Assembly: GCF_036174265.1 (NCBI RefSeq)
Contig: NZ_CP108055.1
Coordinates: 806,001-870,000, forward strand
Direction of reading: 5' to 3'
Source: Streptomyces sp. NBC_00285
GTDB lineage: Bacteria > Actinomycetota > Actinomycetes > Streptomycetales > Streptomycetaceae
DNA: 64,000 nucleotides
Part shown: piece by piece, positions 48,478 to 56,349 of the stretch
Layout: each line of letters begins with the position of its first letter
Numbering within the stretch: position 1 is the stretch's first letter
Notes under the pieces: model-generated
What the model was told of the DNA's origin: nothing
Database searches by the model: none
What the model saw: the letters and a program-made list of their open reading frames with translations, nothing else
Made by a program: the position numbers and the translations under genes

Positions 48478-48754
48478 CGTAAAACGTGCGGGGCGCCAGT
48501 CCGGGAACCCGCATCGGCTGCGGCGCCGGACGAGCTCCGGCGTTCCCCGCCGGCGACCGCTCGCGATCAAGGTCTGCGGGCCTGTCGTTCGCCTCAGCCG
48601 GCCGCGGGGTACGGCAACTCGGCGGGCCCCTTCCTGAGGGCCGGACCCCGTGATGCCGACATGATCCGGCGACAGAGTTCGGGCATCCCCTGCCCCGGTG
48701 TCTCGGTCCGGGGCCGTAGGGCCTCGGACCGAGGCGCCGGAGCGGGGCCGCCGG
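48478..48754 (+). other. Intergenic region without recognisable gene
   Basis: This stretch lies between the VOC gene promoter and the PPOX-family gene. No family resemblance was seen in any frame; the only signals are the two promoters at its edges (48441-48477 and TAGCGT at 48755-48760). Confidence 0.45.
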
Positions 48755-48767
48755 TAGCGTCCCGGTC

Positions 48768-49223
48768 ATGACGATCAGCGAGAGCCGCACCCTCGACCTG
48801 CGCAAGCGCGACGTACTGGCCCGTCTGGAGCGGGAGACGGACATCTGGGTCGCCTCGGCGGACGCCGACGGGCTGCCGTGTCTGGTCGCGCTGTGGTTCG
48901 TCTGGGACGGCGAGTCCGTGTGGCTGTCGACCCGGATCACCAACCCGACCGGCCGTAATCTGCGCGACGGCGGACGCACCCGCCTGGCGTTCGGGGACAC
49001 CCAGGACGTCGTGCTCATCGACGGCGACGTACGGGCCTACGGCGGGCAGGACGTGCCGGCCGCCGCGATCGACGCCTTCATGGCGAAGACGGGCTGGGAT
49101 CCGCGCGCAGACAGCACGTCCTACGCCTTCTTCCAGGTGCGCCCGCACGCCGTGCAGGCCCTCAACGGCATCCACGAGATGCGCGGGCGGCACGTCATGA
49201 AGGACGGGGTGTGGGCCGTGTGA
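48768..49223 (+). CDS. Pyridoxamine-5'-phosphate-oxidase-family flavin/F420-binding protein
   Basis: This 151-residue split-barrel protein has the motif strand IWVASADADGLPCLVALWFV, then SVWLSTRITNPTGRNLRDGG and RTRLAFGDTQDVVLIDGDVR. The fold binds FMN or F420; many Streptomyces members are F420-dependent reductases or heme-degradation-like proteins, so the activity cannot be fixed. There is no ribosome site; TAGCGT (48755-48760) lies 7 bases before the ATG, which suggests a leaderless mRNA. Confidence 0.82.
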   Translation: MTISESRTLDLRKRDVLARLERETDIWVASADADGLPCLVALWFVWDGESVWLSTRITNPTGRNLRDGGRTRLAFGDTQDVVLIDGDVRAYGGQDVPAAAIDAFMAKTGWDPRADSTSYAFFQVRPHAVQALNGIHEMRGRHVMKDGVWAV

Positions 49224-49227
49224 CCCC

Positions 49228-50133
49228 TCAACCGGATTTCTGATGCAGCGAGTTGAGCGCGTGCAGCTCGTCGTCGGTGAGCCGGAGCGCGCCCGCCGCG
49301 ATGTTCTCGGCGAGGTGGTCGGGGTTGCCGGTGCCGGGGATGGCGAGGACGTGCGGGCCCTGGGCGAGGGTCCAGGCGAGCCGGATCTGGGCGGGAGTCG
49401 CGCCGTGCGCCCGCGCGATGGTGAGCACCGCCTCGTCGTGGGCGGTGGTGGCGCCCTTGGCTCCGGCGTCCCCGGCGATCGCGAAGAACGGCACGAAGGC
49501 GATGCCCTGTTCACCGCAGATCCGCACCATCTCGTCGGTGACCGGATTGCGGGAGTCGAGCCCGAAACGGTTCTGCACGGACACCACCGGCGCGATGGCC
49601 TGCGCCTCGGCGAGATGGCGGGGCTCGACGTCGGAGATGCCGAGGTGCCGGATCAGGCCCTTGTCGCGCAGTTCGGCGAGAGCCCCGAAGTGCTCGGCGA
49701 CCGAGTCCTGGCGCATCCGGCGGAGGTACACCAGGTCGAGATGGTCGCGGCCGAGCTGACGGAGGTTCTCCTCGACGTGACCGCGCAGGTCTTCCGGTCG
49801 GGCCAAGGTGCCCCACTCACCCGCGTAGTCCCGGAAGGGCCCGACCTTCGCGGCGATGACGAGGTCGTCGGGGTACGGGGACAGCGCGCTGTTGATGATC
49901 TCGTTGGCGGAGCGCAGCGAGGAGAAGTAGAACGCGGCCGTGTCGATGTGGTCGACACCGAGCTCGATCGCCCTGCGCAGCACAGCGATCGACCGTTGCC
50001 GGTCGCTCGGGGTCCCGAGATGGAAGGCCGCGCTGCCTGTCAGACGCATGGCGCCGAAGCCGATGCGGTTGACGGTGAGATCGCCGAGTGTCCAGGTGCC
50101 TGCCGCGTCCGCGGTGATCATTTCGGAGGTCAT
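49228..50133 (-). CDS. Aldo/keto reductase with altered histidine motif
   Basis: The 301-residue protein belongs to the aldo/keto reductase superfamily, with Asp/Tyr in DHIDTAAFYFSSLRSANE and Lys in VIAAKVGPF. Where most members have the catalytic His (LVQLH), this one reads LDLVYLRRM, as in a distinct bacterial subgroup. The C-terminal LAIPGTGNPDHLAENIAAG segment is typical. The ATG at 50133 has no clear ribosome site; an ATG four codons later is also possible. It converges with the PPOX gene 4 bases away. Confidence 0.87.
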   Translation of the reverse strand: MTSEMITADAAGTWTLGDLTVNRIGFGAMRLTGSAAFHLGTPSDRQRSIAVLRRAIELGVDHIDTAAFYFSSLRSANEIINSALSPYPDDLVIAAKVGPFRDYAGEWGTLARPEDLRGHVEENLRQLGRDHLDLVYLRRMRQDSVAEHFGALAELRDKGLIRHLGISDVEPRHLAEAQAIAPVVSVQNRFGLDSRNPVTDEMVRICGEQGIAFVPFFAIAGDAGAKGATTAHDEAVLTIARAHGATPAQIRLAWTLAQGPHVLAIPGTGNPDHLAENIAAGALRLTDDELHALNSLHQKSG

Positions 50134-50219
50134 CGGCGGATGATGACACACCACCGGCGCGCTTCCGCAGCCGTTTCCCACGCCCCGGCACGACTGTAAC
50201 CCGGCGCCGCCCCGTCGGG

Positions 50220-52007
50220 TCACCTCCGCTGCGCCGCCAGCCGGATGGGCGCGTTGGCCGCGCCGAACCCCGAGTAGCCGCCGGAGCGCTGCACGAACTC
50301 GAAGAAGACGTGGCCGACCGTGTCGGTGTAGCAGTGGCGGAACTCGCCGCCCCGCTCGTCCCGGTCGTAAAGGATGCCGAGCTCCCGGTAGGTCTCCAAC
50401 TCGCCCTCCGCGAAGGTGAACCGCGCCTCCAGGTCGTCGTAGTAGTTCGCCGGAACACGCAGCAGCCCTGCTCCCGCCGCCCGGAAGCGGCGCACCGCGG
50501 CGACGAGGTCGTCGACGGCGAACGCCACATGCCGGGCCGGGGTCTCGCCGCCCTCCTCGGGCGCGGGTGCGAGGTTGAGGACCAGCCGGGGCCCGTCGGA
50601 GAAGGCGGACAGGGCGCGGCTGCGGAAGAGGCCGTAGGGGTCGGCCAGTTCGACGGTGTCGTGCGGGCTGAGACCCAGCACGGTGCGGTGGAAGAGCACC
50701 GACTCGTCGAAGTGGTGCCACGGCTGGGTGAGCGCGAGGTGGTCGATGGCCGTGACGTCGGCGGGACCGCTCGCCGCCGTGTACGTGAAGTCGTCGGTCC
50801 AGCTGGGGAGTTCGGGCCGGCCGGTGGCGCAGAAGAGGACCTCGGTGCCGTCCGGGGCTGCGATCGACTCCAGCGGGACGTCCTGAGCGGTGCGGCGCCT
50901 GGGCAGGGCGGGGGCGAGCAGCGCCTCCGCGCGGCGCGCCGAGGCCGCCGGATCCGCCGTCTCCAGGCCTACGGCGGACAGGGCGGTGTCGCTACGACGG
51001 CCGACAGCGCCCGAGTTGACCAGGACACGGGCCTCGCCCTGCTCCCACAGGTCGACCGGCTTGCCGTGGTGGCGGGCCGTGCGGTGGAAGCCGACTGCCG
51101 TGAGGAGCTCACCGACGGGTTCGGGGTCGCTGGTGGCGAGTTCGGCGAAGGCGACGCCGGAGGGGATCACGGGGGCCGGCAGCGGGGAGACTCCGGCGTT
51201 CTCCTCCAGGGCGAGCAGGGAGCGCAGTCCGTCCAGGGCGGTGCGGCCCGCGTCGGCCTGGCGGAAGACGTCGTTGAAGACCTCCAGGGACAGGGGCCCC
51301 ACGTATCCCGTGTTCAGGACGTGCCGGAGGAACCCTGCGACGTCGAAGCCGCCCTGACCGGGGAAGCAGCGGTAGTGGCGGCTCCACTGGAGGACGTCCA
51401 TGGCCATCAACGGGGCGTCGGCGAGCTGGAGAAAGAAGATCTTGTCACCGGGTATCGCCGCGATGCCCTTGAGGTCCTCGGGTTCAGCGCCCCGGGACAG
51501 GATGTGGAAGCTGTCCAGACAGGTGCCGAGGGCCACATGGTCGGCGGCCTCGACGATCCGCCAGGCGTGGTCGTAGGTGTTGACGTGCCGCCCCCACGCC
51601 AACGCCTCGTACGCCACCCGAATGCCGAACTCCTGGGCCAGGTCGGCGAGTCCGCTCAGCTGCTCCGCGGCGAGGGCGTCGTCGTCGACCGCCTGCGGGG
51701 CAACACTGGAGCAGACGAGGACGGTGTCGGCGCCGAGCCTGCGCATCAGGTCGAACTTGTGCCGGGCGCGCCGCAGGTTGCGGGCGAAGACCTCCTCCGG
51801 TACCGCCTCGATGTCCCGCATCGGCTGGTACAGGTCGATGCCCAGACCCAGGTCGGCCGTGCGCGCGGCGATCTCCTCTGGGGTGAGGGGGCTCGCGAGG
51901 AGGTCGTTCTCGAAGATCTCCACGCCGTCGAAGCCGGCCCGTGAGGCGGCCGTCAGCTTCTCCGTGAGGGTGCCGCTGAGGCAGACGGTGGCGATGGACT
52001 TGCGCAT
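50220..52007 (-). CDS. Bifunctional 3-dehydroshikimate dehydratase / 4-hydroxyphenylpyruvate-dioxygenase-like protein
   Basis: The 595-residue protein joins an N-terminal xylose-isomerase-like TIM barrel (about 1-275) to a C-terminal VOC dioxygenase-like half (about 295-595). The barrel has the metal ligands of QuiC/QsuB-type dehydroshikimate dehydratases: E134 (YEAL), D165 (LDSFH), Q194 and E242 (LEVFND). The C-terminal half keeps the HPPD iron ligands in IDHLALTQPWHHF, RHVAFAVDDL and HVFFEFVQR. It would turn 3-dehydroshikimate into protocatechuate; the second activity is unproven. The ATG at 52007 follows CAGGGAGCG. The divergent IclR gene is its likely regulator. Confidence 0.9.
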   Translation of the reverse strand: MRKSIATVCLSGTLTEKLTAASRAGFDGVEIFENDLLASPLTPEEIAARTADLGLGIDLYQPMRDIEAVPEEVFARNLRRARHKFDLMRRLGADTVLVCSSVAPQAVDDDALAAEQLSGLADLAQEFGIRVAYEALAWGRHVNTYDHAWRIVEAADHVALGTCLDSFHILSRGAEPEDLKGIAAIPGDKIFFLQLADAPLMAMDVLQWSRHYRCFPGQGGFDVAGFLRHVLNTGYVGPLSLEVFNDVFRQADAGRTALDGLRSLLALEENAGVSPLPAPVIPSGVAFAELATSDPEPVGELLTAVGFHRTARHHGKPVDLWEQGEARVLVNSGAVGRRSDTALSAVGLETADPAASARRAEALLAPALPRRRTAQDVPLESIAAPDGTEVLFCATGRPELPSWTDDFTYTAASGPADVTAIDHLALTQPWHHFDESVLFHRTVLGLSPHDTVELADPYGLFRSRALSAFSDGPRLVLNLAPAPEEGGETPARHVAFAVDDLVAAVRRFRAAGAGLLRVPANYYDDLEARFTFAEGELETYRELGILYDRDERGGEFRHCYTDTVGHVFFEFVQRSGGYSGFGAANAPIRLAAQRR

Positions 52008-52189
52008 GCTCGCTCCCTGGGACGCCAACTCTGGACCGCTAGGTGGTTTACTTGATCCGCTGTGCGGTCAGCCTAGGAGGCATGGGCTGCCCGGACAAGG
52101 GCGTCCGCGAGCAAGAGGGGCCACAGAGTCGCCGCCATCGGTTCCCTCGGGTGGCCGGATCTCCGCAGCGCAGATCCACCGCGCGCATT

Positions 52190-52210
52190 AAAAAAACCCC
52201 ACAGAGGGGC
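52190..52210 (-). terminator. Terminator-like hairpin with T-tract in the dehydratase leader
   Basis: Read on the minus strand, CCCC-TCTGT-GGGG is followed by seven T, the pattern of an intrinsic terminator. It lies about 185 bases upstream of the dehydroshikimate dehydratase ATG, on that gene's strand and far from any minus-strand gene that would end there. An attenuator is one reading; a fossil or a stop for antisense transcripts are others. Confidence 0.55.
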
Positions 52211-52336
52211 ATTACGGGCACAAACACTCCTCCCGGTGCCGCGGTGCCCCGTGGTCCACACAGCGGACTACGGTCGAGGCATCATGGACGACTGCCGCTC
52301 CGGAGAACCGAGGCGGACGCAGCGGGGAGGCAGCGG

Positions 52337-53113
52337 GTGGGCGAGGAACAGACGCGAGCGGGGGGAGAGGGTGTGCGCAGTGTGCGGCGGGCCTTCGACA
52401 TCCTCGCCCTGCTCAGCGAGGACCGGCCCGTGGTCACCCTGCGGGAGATCACCGAGGCCACCGGGCTCGCGAAGACGACCGCGCTGCGCCTGGTGCAGAC
52501 CCTGGAGGAGACCGGACTGCTGGGCTCGCACCCGTCCGGCTACACCGCGGGGCCCGCACTGTGGCGCTGGGCCCATCTCGCCCGCAGTCAGTGGGAGGTC
52601 CCCCAGGAGACCCGCAAGGTGATGCGCGACCTCGCGGACCGGCTCGGCGAGACCGTCAACCTCTTCGTCGCCCGGGGCGTCCACCGCATCTGCGTGGCCC
52701 ACGAGGAGAGCCCGCACCCGCTGCGCCATGTCGTGGACGTCGGTGACGAGCAGCCCCTGTGGGCCGGGGCCTCCTCGAAGATCCTGCTGCGCGACGCCTC
52801 CGACACACTCCTGCGCCGGGTCGCCGTCGCCTCACCCCAGGGCGAACCCCACGCCGAGCGGCTGCGGACCCAGGCCGCGGAGGCGTCGGAACGGGGTTAC
52901 GCCGTCAGCAGCAGCGAGTGGGACGAGGGGCTCACCGCCGTGGCGGTGCCGGTCACCGGCCGCACCGGCCAGGTCGTCGCCTCCCTCTCGCTCAGCGGCC
53001 CCAGCCACCGCTTCCCCTACGAGGCCGTCGAACGCTTCGCCACGGAACTCGCCGAGGGCGCCCGCCTCATCTCCGGGCAGGGCTTCAGCCACCCGCTGAG
53101 CAGCAGCACCTGA
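52337..53113 (+). CDS. IclR-family transcriptional regulator
   Basis: The 258-residue protein has an N-terminal winged HTH (about 12-70; VTLREITEATGLAKTTALRL) and an IclR effector domain (about 85-250). The conserved ALWRWAHLARSQ and GYAVSSSEWDEGLTAVAVPV segments are present. The GTG at 52337 is preceded by GGGGAGG. It is divergent from the bifunctional dehydroshikimate dehydratase gene; IclR proteins commonly control protocatechuate and other aromatic pathways, so this is its likely regulator. Confidence 0.9.
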   Translation: MGEEQTRAGGEGVRSVRRAFDILALLSEDRPVVTLREITEATGLAKTTALRLVQTLEETGLLGSHPSGYTAGPALWRWAHLARSQWEVPQETRKVMRDLADRLGETVNLFVARGVHRICVAHEESPHPLRHVVDVGDEQPLWAGASSKILLRDASDTLLRRVAVASPQGEPHAERLRTQAAEASERGYAVSSSEWDEGLTAVAVPVTGRTGQVVASLSLSGPSHRFPYEAVERFATELAEGARLISGQGFSHPLSSST

Positions 53114-53216
53114 GCCGACAAGCCCCTCAGGGGGTGCCTGCTTTCACCGGGGCGAAGATCCGGCTGCGGGCGCCGACCGACCGGTCGGCCGTCGCGCCCT
53201 CGCCCCGGTCGCTTCC

Positions 53217-53336
53217 TCACCCGGAGGCCCGGTTGCCGTCCTTCGCCGCGCCCCGGCCGTACCGGCGCTCGATCTCGATCCGGGCGCCGGCACGGACGCT
53301 GCTCGACACGAAGTGATCCTCCCGGGTGTGAGGCAT
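53217..53336 (-). CDS. Possible small protein downstream of the dehydrogenase gene
   Basis: This frame of 39 residues begins MPHTREDHFVSSSVRAGAR and lies 13 bases after the dehydrogenase stop. No ribosome site is clear and no family is recognised. It may be a true small gene, the start of a decayed enzyme, or a chance frame. Confidence 0.25.
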   Translation of the reverse strand: MPHTREDHFVSSSVRAGARIEIERRYGRGAAKDGNRASG

Positions 53337-53349
53337 TGCGGTCTCGGTG

Positions 53350-54234
53350 TCAGGCGTTCTCGTCGAAGCTCGCGAAGTAGGCGGCCGCCATGTCCTCGTC
53401 GCCGTGGCCCTGGGCGGCGGCGCGCTCGAAGCGTTCGGCGCTCGCCGCGGCCACATCCAGGCGGACGCCGCCGCGCTCGCCGGCCTCGACGATCAGACGG
53501 GCGTCCTTGGCGGCGGTGGACACCGCGAACTGGGCCGGTGACAAACGGCCTTCGAGGACCATGGCGGACTTCGCGCGCAGATAGCCCATGTCGAGCGGGC
53601 CGCCGTCGATGGCGTCGAAGAAGCTCTGCGGGTCCACGTCGAGAGCCTTCGCCAGGGCGAGTACCTCCCCGGCCGCGTTGGTCACCGCGAGCACCCAGCT
53701 GTTGGCGACCAGTTTCAGCCGGGTCGCGCTGCCCTCGCCGCCGTCCTCGCCCGTCCACACGGTGCGCGCGCCGACCGCGTCGAGAACCGGGGTCACGGCG
53801 TCCCGGCCGACGGTCGGTCCGGCGGCGAGGACCAGCAGCTGACCGGCCTCGGCGGGCTGGCGGGTGCCCAGAACGGGCGCGTCGAAGAACACCAGTTCAT
53901 GGGCGCGGGCGAAGGCGGCCAGGTCGGCGATCGCCTCGACACCGGCAGTGGTCGACTGCACCCATGCGGCGCCCGGACGCAGGGCCTCGGCGGCCTGCCG
54001 CATGACGTCCAGGGCAGCGGGACCGTCGTAGAGCATGGTCAGGACGACATCGGCGCCCCGGACGGCCTCGGCGGGGCTGTCGGCGATCTCCACGCCGTCC
54101 GCGGCCAGCGGCTGCGCCTTGGCCGCGCTGCGGTTCCAGGCACGGACGGTGTGTCCGGCGCGGACGAGGTTGCGGGCCATCGCGGCACCCATGATGCCGG
54201 TGCCCAGGACGCTCACGGTGAGCTTGTCGGTCAT
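53350..54234 (-). CDS. NAD(P)-dependent beta-hydroxyacid dehydrogenase (HIBADH family)
   Basis: The 294-residue protein has the Rossmann signature VLGTGIMGAAMARNLVRAGH (residues 9-28), a conserved substrate loop (DAPVLGTRQPAEAGQL) and the catalytic Lys segment (LKLVANSWVLAVTNAAGE), where the family usually shows Lys before N. It resembles 3-hydroxyisobutyrate dehydrogenase and imine reductases; both reduce or oxidise at C=O or C=N. The ATG at 54234 has GAGAGAGATGACC upstream. It lies downstream of the cyclodipeptide synthase gene on the same strand. Confidence 0.87.
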   Translation of the reverse strand: MTDKLTVSVLGTGIMGAAMARNLVRAGHTVRAWNRSAAKAQPLAADGVEIADSPAEAVRGADVVLTMLYDGPAALDVMRQAAEALRPGAAWVQSTTAGVEAIADLAAFARAHELVFFDAPVLGTRQPAEAGQLLVLAAGPTVGRDAVTPVLDAVGARTVWTGEDGGEGSATRLKLVANSWVLAVTNAAGEVLALAKALDVDPQSFFDAIDGGPLDMGYLRAKSAMVLEGRLSPAQFAVSTAAKDARLIVEAGERGGVRLDVAAASAERFERAAAQGHGDEDMAAAYFASFDENA

Positions 54235-54481
54235 GAGGTCATCTCTCTCTGCTGCTTGCTGCTGCGGCGGGTGCGGGGGTGCGGACGTGCTGTCAGTCGT
54301 CGAGCTTGCCGGATGCCGCACCGATCAGCCCCTCCGGCCACGCCCGGCGGCCTGTGAGCATCGGGTTCGGGGCACCGTCCTGCCGGCGGCCCGGAACTCA
54401 CGACGACGTGCGCGCTCTGCACGCGGCTGCCCCCACAGTGGACGGGCCACTCCCCCGCCCGCCGACACCGACCGGTCCGAC
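54235..54481 (-). other. Gap between cyclodipeptide synthase and dehydrogenase genes
   Basis: These 247 bases hold no recognised gene. No terminator-type hairpin was noticed, so read-through from the cyclodipeptide synthase gene into the dehydrogenase gene is possible. Confidence 0.4.
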
Positions 54482-55225
54482 TCACGGCGTGGCCGGGAGC
54501 GGCTCCACCGTGACGAATCCCTGCGTCTGCGCCGCCGGGAGCAGCGCGTCCGGGCCGTAGAGGAAGCCCGCGAGGGCCGGGGTGGCACGGTAGGCGAAGA
54601 CGGACGCCGGTACCCCGAGGATGGCCGGGGTGTCGAGGAGGAACGGAAGTTCGCTGTCCAAGTACTCGGCGCCCGCAGCCAGTTGGTCGGTGGTCGGGGT
54701 CCAGTCGGCGGGCATCGTGGTGCGCAGGACAGCGGTGACCATACGCATGCAGGTGGTGTGGAACGCGGGCTGCTCGTCGTGCGCTCGGGCGAGGCGCTCG
54801 CGGGCGGCGCGGTAGGCGGGGAGGTCGTAGAAGTCGGCGAACTCGGCGACCCGGAGCCGGGCCGGGTCGATGCGCGCGCTGTCCACGGCCCGGGAGACGC
54901 GGTTGGCCGTCTGGCGTACGTCCCGGTGGGCGCGGGCCCGGGCGTGCCGGGGTTCGTATCCGCGGCCGAGGTAGGTGCAGGCGACGGTGTCGGTGCCGGG
55001 GTGGGCGATCTCGACACGGGTGAAGCGGGCGGCGGCCCAGCGCAGCAGTGCCACGAGCCGGTCCTCGGAGAAGTACCCGTTGCCGGGGCTGATACCGAGG
55101 AACACGTGGTGTCCGGAGTCGACGAGTTCCACGCAGTGTTCGGAGAAGGGGGTGGCGACGAAGCCGTCCCCCCGACGGGCCGCGATCGAGGCTGCCCGTG
55201 GCGTCGGCATCGCCCAGTCGTACAT
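54482..55225 (-). CDS. tRNA-dependent cyclodipeptide synthase
   Basis: The 247-residue protein has the cyclodipeptide synthase signature HHVFLGISPGNGYFS, with nucleophile S46, and the second block EYLDSELPFLLDTPAI with Y188 and E192. These and Y212 sit at the spacing of the AlbC residues S37, Y178, E182 and Y202 (141-142, 4 and 24 apart). It would use two aminoacyl-tRNAs to make a cyclo-dipeptide. Positions equal to AlbC 40, 202 and 203 read N49-Y212-R213, so it is neither a textbook NYH nor XYP member. No partner oxidase of the AlbA/AlbB kind is adjacent; the downstream dehydrogenase and nearby amidohydrolase are the only candidates. The product cannot be predicted by eye. Confidence 0.88.
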   Translation of the reverse strand: MYDWAMPTPRAASIAARRGDGFVATPFSEHCVELVDSGHHVFLGISPGNGYFSEDRLVALLRWAAARFTRVEIAHPGTDTVACTYLGRGYEPRHARARAHRDVRQTANRVSRAVDSARIDPARLRVAEFADFYDLPAYRAARERLARAHDEQPAFHTTCMRMVTAVLRTTMPADWTPTTDQLAAGAEYLDSELPFLLDTPAILGVPASVFAYRATPALAGFLYGPDALLPAAQTQGFVTVEPLPATP

Positions 55226-55437
55226 CCGGTGCGTTCCCCCGTCTCTCCGCGCGGCCGGTGCGGCACGCTGCTTCCGGCATCGAGACTAGAAGAGCCCGTG
55301 CGCAGGCCGGCGCCCCCGGCGGGGAACTCGCGCGGATGGCCCAATGTCTCCCCGGGCCGCTCCGCTGTGACGGATCCCTCAGCAAGCCCCCTCGGAAGGG
55401 GTCGCTTCGCTGCTCCCCGGGGCGGATCGTGGGCGGC

Positions 55438-56349
55438 ATGAATGATCACGGCACGGCATCCGTCGGTGAGGAGGCCGGCGAGGTCCGGCGTTTCTGGGAG
55501 CGGCTCGGTCTGCCGGGGCTGATCGACGTCCACACCCATTTCATGCCCGAGCGTGTGCTGCACAAGGTGTGGGAGTACTTCGACACCAACGGGCCGCTGC
55601 TCGGCGGGGCGGGATGGCCGATCACATACCGGCAGGAAGAGGCGCAGAGAACGGCCCTGCTGCGGGAGTTCGGCGTCCGAGCCTTCACCGCGATGCTGTA
55701 CCCGCACAAGCCCGGCATGGCCAGGTGGCTGAACGGTTGGGCGGCCGACTTCGCCCGCCGCACCCCCGACTGTCTGCACACCGCCACGCTCTACCCCGAG
55801 CCGGATGTCGCGGCGTACGTCCGCGAGGCCGTCGAAGCGGGCGCACGCGTGTTCAAGGCCCACGTCCAGGTCGGAGCCTACGACCCGGCCGACGAACGTC
55901 TCCAGGAGGCGTGGGGGGTGCTCGCCGAGGCCGGCACCCCCGTGGTGATCCACTGCGGCTCGGGGCCCGCGCCCGGCAAGCACACGGGCCCCGGGCCCGT
56001 CGCGCAGGTCCTGGCACGGCACCCGAGGCTGCGGCTGATCGTCGCGCACATGGGCATGTCCGAGTACGAGGAGTTCCTCGACCTCGCCGAGCGGTACGAC
56101 GAGGTGCGGCTGGACACGACGATGGCGTTCACCGACTTCACCGAGGCGTTCATACCGTTCCCGGGCCGCGCCCTGCCCCGTCTGTCCGCGCTCGGCGACC
56201 GCATCCTGCTCGGCTCCGACTTCCCCAACATCCCCTACCCGTACCTGCACCAGCTCCAGGCCCTGGAACGGCTGGAGCTGGGCCAGGAGTGGCTGCGGGC
56301 CGTGTGCCACGACAACGCGGCCGACCTGTTCGGCAGGCGGGTGTCCTAG
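55438..56349 (+). CDS. Amidohydrolase (PF04909/ACMSD-like metal-dependent hydrolase)
   Basis: The 303-residue TIM-barrel protein carries the metal sites of the amidohydrolase-2 group: HTH in LIDVHTHFMPERV, His in VVIHCGSGPA, His in LIVAHMGMSEYEEF and Asp in LLGSDFPNIPYPY. Family members are decarboxylases or hydrolases of aromatic or lactone substrates. The start ATG at 55438 has only a weak GCGGATCG upstream. It is divergent from the cyclodipeptide synthase (212 bases between starts) and might act in the same pathway. Confidence 0.87.
   Translation: MNDHGTASVGEEAGEVRRFWERLGLPGLIDVHTHFMPERVLHKVWEYFDTNGPLLGGAGWPITYRQEEAQRTALLREFGVRAFTAMLYPHKPGMARWLNGWAADFARRTPDCLHTATLYPEPDVAAYVREAVEAGARVFKAHVQVGAYDPADERLQEAWGVLAEAGTPVVIHCGSGPAPGKHTGPGPVAQVLARHPRLRLIVAHMGMSEYEEFLDLAERYDEVRLDTTMAFTDFTEAFIPFPGRALPRLSALGDRILLGSDFPNIPYPYLHQLQALERLELGQEWLRAVCHDNAADLFGRRVS

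Noticed and set aside
52073..52261. Minus-strand frame of 62 codons through the leader hairpin
   Set aside because: It reads straight through the terminator-like sequence and resembles no family; a shorter leader frame with a ribosome site is a better candidate.
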